From NCBI GenBank assembly GCA_030447125.1, contig JAUJLZ010000072.1, positions 1 to 7,978 on the forward strand: a stretch of 7,978 nt of DNA, given 5' to 3'. The stretch is from Acidimicrobiales bacterium. Lineage in GTDB: Bacteria > Actinomycetota > Acidimicrobiia > Acidimicrobiales > CADCSY01. The translations under genes and the position numbers were made by a program. Each line of letters begins with the position of its first letter. Positions within the stretch are counted from its first letter, which is position 1. Below the pieces are notes generated by a model. The model saw only the letters and a list, made by a program, of their open reading frames with translations, was not told the DNA's origin and searched no databases. Positions 6,849 to 7,978 of the stretch are shown in pieces.

Positions 6849-7160
6849 ATGTCAGTTATGGAGGAGCAGCGGCCGAGAACCCGGCGCTCGTTCACCGACG
6901 AGTTCAAACGTGACGCCGTGGCGATGGTGCTCGACGATGGCAACAAGATCGTCGATGTCGGTGAGCGGCTCGGCGTCGTCGAGGGCACGTTGGGGAACTG
7001 GGTGCGCCAGGCTCGCATCGACCGGGGCGAGCGCGCCGGGATGACCACGTCAGAGCGAGCCGAGCTGGCCCATTTGCGTCGGGAGAACGCTCGCCTGCGG
7101 ACGGAACGAGATCTGCTCAAACGAGGGACGGCCTTCTGGGTGAAGGAGTCGGGACAGTGA
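6849..7160 (+). CDS. IS3-family transposase OrfA (helix-turn-helix)
   Basis: This 103-residue protein is a full-length OrfA. RSFTDEFKRDAVAMV opens the HTH_Tnp_1 domain, followed by the recognition-helix region (GVVEGTLGNWVRQARID). The C-terminal leucine-zipper coiled coil is ELAHLRRENARLRTERDLLK, then the usual AFWVKE ending. It would bind the element's terminal repeats and dimerise with OrfB. ATG 6849 follows AGGAGGT (6837-6843) with a 5-base gap. Its stop TGA (7158-7160) overlaps the GTG start of orfB in a GTGA tetranucleotide. No A-rich slippery run is present, so coupling by restart seems more likely than programmed -1 frameshifting. OrfA is intact, but its partner is broken. Confidence 0.9.
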   Translation: MSVMEEQRPRTRRSFTDEFKRDAVAMVLDDGNKIVDVGERLGVVEGTLGNWVRQARIDRGERAGMTTSERAELAHLRRENARLRTERDLLKRGTAFWVKESGQ

Positions 7161-7551
7161 CCCGCTATCGCTGGGTCGCTGCCCGGAAGGCCGAGGGCTT
7201 CCCGATCACCATGGCCTACAAGGTGGCCGAGGTCAGCCGCCAAGCCTTCTGCGACTGGCGCATGGCCGAGGCCGCTGGGCCCAGCGCCGTCGAGCGGGCC
7301 GAGTCCGAGCTGGTCGGCCAGATCCGTGCCATCTACGGTGAGTGCGACGGCACCTACGGCGAACCCGTATCACCGAGGAGCTGGCCTGGCGAGGCTGGTC
7401 GACTAACCACAAGCGGGTGGAGCGGCTCATGCGGGTGCACGGCATCGTGGGTGTACACAACCCGGCCAAGGTCCGCACCACCATCCCGGCTGAGGACGCC
7501 CCGCCGCTGCCGGACCTGATCGGTCGCCGCTTCGCCCCCGGGCGTCCCGAT
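7157..7551 (+). pseudogene. IS3-family transposase OrfB, frameshifted and truncated before its DDE domain
   Basis: GTG 7157 follows AAGGAG (7143-7148) with an 8-base gap and overlaps the orfA stop. It begins TRYRWVAARKAEGFPITMAY, KVAEVSRQAFCDWR and ELVGQIRAIYGECDGTYGEP, the N-terminal HTH_21 region of IS3 OrfB. One base is lost near 7364-7368 (a run of C: GAACCCGTATC where GAA CCC CGT ATC is expected). The original frame then ends at 7517-7519, while homology continues in frame 1: ITEELAWRGWSTNHKRVERL, MRVHGIVGVHNPAKVRTTIP, DLIGRRFAPGRPD. Family members continue with a W-x-x-D-I-T-Y-type block, the first Asp of the DDE triad. Here homology ends at GRPD (about 7551). The whole catalytic core (about 150-170 residues) is absent from the window. 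It is non-functional. Confidence 0.85.
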
Positions 7552-7978
7552 CGCAACACCTCGAGACGGAGGTGGTTCGAGATGACCAACAAGCACCAGC
7601 GCCAGCAGGCGGTCCGTGCGATGCGCGGCAAGATCTGGTCGCCGGGTCGGCCGTCGCCGGGTTCGGCGCGAGGACCGTGTCCGGTTCTGGGAGGCGATCG
7701 GCCGCGGGTTGTCGACCCAACACGCGGCTGTCGAGGCCGGCGTGGCATCCGCGGTCGGGACCAGGTGGTTCCGGGAGGCTGGCGGGATGCCGTCGCTCAC
7801 GTTGGTCCTGGTGTCGGGCCGTTACCTGTCCTTTGCCGAGCGAGAGGAGATCGCGATCCTGCACGCACAGCAGCTCGGTGTCCGGGAGATCGCTCGCCGC
7901 ATCGGGCGTTCGCCGTCGACGAGCTCACGGGAGCTGCGCCGCAACGCGTCGACCCGCAGCAACGAGCTGGCCTACCGG
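7552..7978 (+). mobile_element. IS30-family insertion sequence, left part
   Basis: The element begins at or just after the point where IS3 orfB homology ends (about 7551), leaving only about 30 bases for its left terminal repeat before the transposase ATG. That is close to the usual terminal-repeat length for the family. The right end is outside the window, so neither the inverted repeat nor a target duplication can be confirmed. Confidence 0.6.
7582..7978 (+). pseudogene. IS30-family transposase, N-terminal part, frameshifted (runs off right edge)
   Basis: ATG 7582 follows GGAGGT (7568-7573) with an 8-base gap. Frame 1 gives MTNKHQRQQAVRAMRGKIWS and PGRPSP. An extra G in GGG (7659-7661) then shifts homology to frame 2: VRREDRVRFWEAIGRGLS, VEAGVASAVGTRWFREAGGM, then SGRYLSFAEREEIAILHAQQ, GVREIARRIGRSPSTSSREL, RRNASTRSNELAYR, reaching the window end. 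The segment from RYLSFAEREEI to RELRRN is the IS30 helix-turn-helix (HTH_38), and the preceding RFWEAIGRGLS...GTRWFREAGG block is the extra N-terminal DNA-binding part seen in actinobacterial IS30 members. The DDE catalytic domain lies beyond the edge, so completeness there is unknown. With the frameshift, translation from 7582 would not make the transposase. A later in-frame start in frame 2, such as ATG near 7789, would lack the first binding domain. Confidence 0.85.

Larger units (their letters stand above)
6805..7551 (+). mobile_element. IS3-family insertion sequence, 5' part, interrupted by an IS30-type element
   Basis: The element is defined by its orfA and orfB genes and by the loss of integrase homology at its left. 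The left boundary is an estimate: integrase-like sequence fades near 6770, and TGAGGGTCCCCGACC at 6805 resembles the TGA-beginning termini of IS3 elements, but I cannot verify it without the right end. The right side is cut at about 7551, inside orfB just before the DDE domain, where an IS30-type transposase gene begins. The second half may continue beyond the window on the far side of the IS30 element. Confidence 0.65.

Noticed and set aside
7233..7864. Minus-strand open frames over orfB and the IS30 gene
   Set aside because: Antisense shadows of recognised transposase sequence.
1..7978. tRNA, rRNA, CRISPR array or toxin-antitoxin pair
   Set aside because: Reading both strands by eye I found no T-loop consensus (GGTTCGANTCC) with a matching acceptor stem, no regularly spaced repeats and no paired small genes of that type. 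A covariance-model scan could settle the RNA question.

Overview
The window is G+C-rich, and its coding frames end mostly in G or C. The protein types (paired ABC exporters, a GH15 remnant, and IS3, IS30 and ISL3 transposases of the kind common in high-G+C Gram-positives) suggest an actinobacterium. That is inferred from codon use and family resemblance; there is no taxonomic marker here.

Layout. Bases 1-1183 hold gene fragments: the tail of a MarR-type regulator (minus strand, running off the left edge), a glucoamylase/trehalase-like GH15 gene that keeps only its two ends and carries frameshifts and a stop, the first 21 codons of a short-chain dehydrogenase, and a broken stretch of coding sequence I do not recognise. 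Bases 1184-4838 hold the only two clearly intact full-length genes. Both are on the minus strand and overlap by 8 bases. They encode two half-size ABC exporters, each with a membrane domain and an ATPase domain, and probably form a heterodimer with two canonical ATP sites. Bases 4839-5440 have no firm gene, apart from one small reading frame with a good ribosome binding site. Bases 5441-5677 are the C-terminal piece of an ISL3-family transposase (minus strand). Bases 5765-6769 are a tyrosine recombinase (integrase) pseudogene with two frameshifts, a His-to-Gln change at a catalytic position, and a TAG stop exactly where the nucleophilic tyrosine codon should be. Next comes an IS3-family element with an intact orfA and a frameshifted orfB. 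OrfB is cut just before its DDE domain by an IS30-family transposase gene, itself frameshifted, that runs off the right edge.

Overall this looks like an accessory or island-edge region, a graveyard of insertion sequences and truncated metabolic genes around one well-kept two-gene transporter operon. The transporter pair reads cleanly for about 3.6 kb while nearly everything around it is broken, which argues that the pair is under selection or arrived recently. I see no convincing new defence or biosynthetic system. The most distinctive observations are the integrase inactivated at its nucleophile codon, the IS30-into-IS3 nesting, the end-to-end collapsed GH15 gene and the intact exporter pair among debris.
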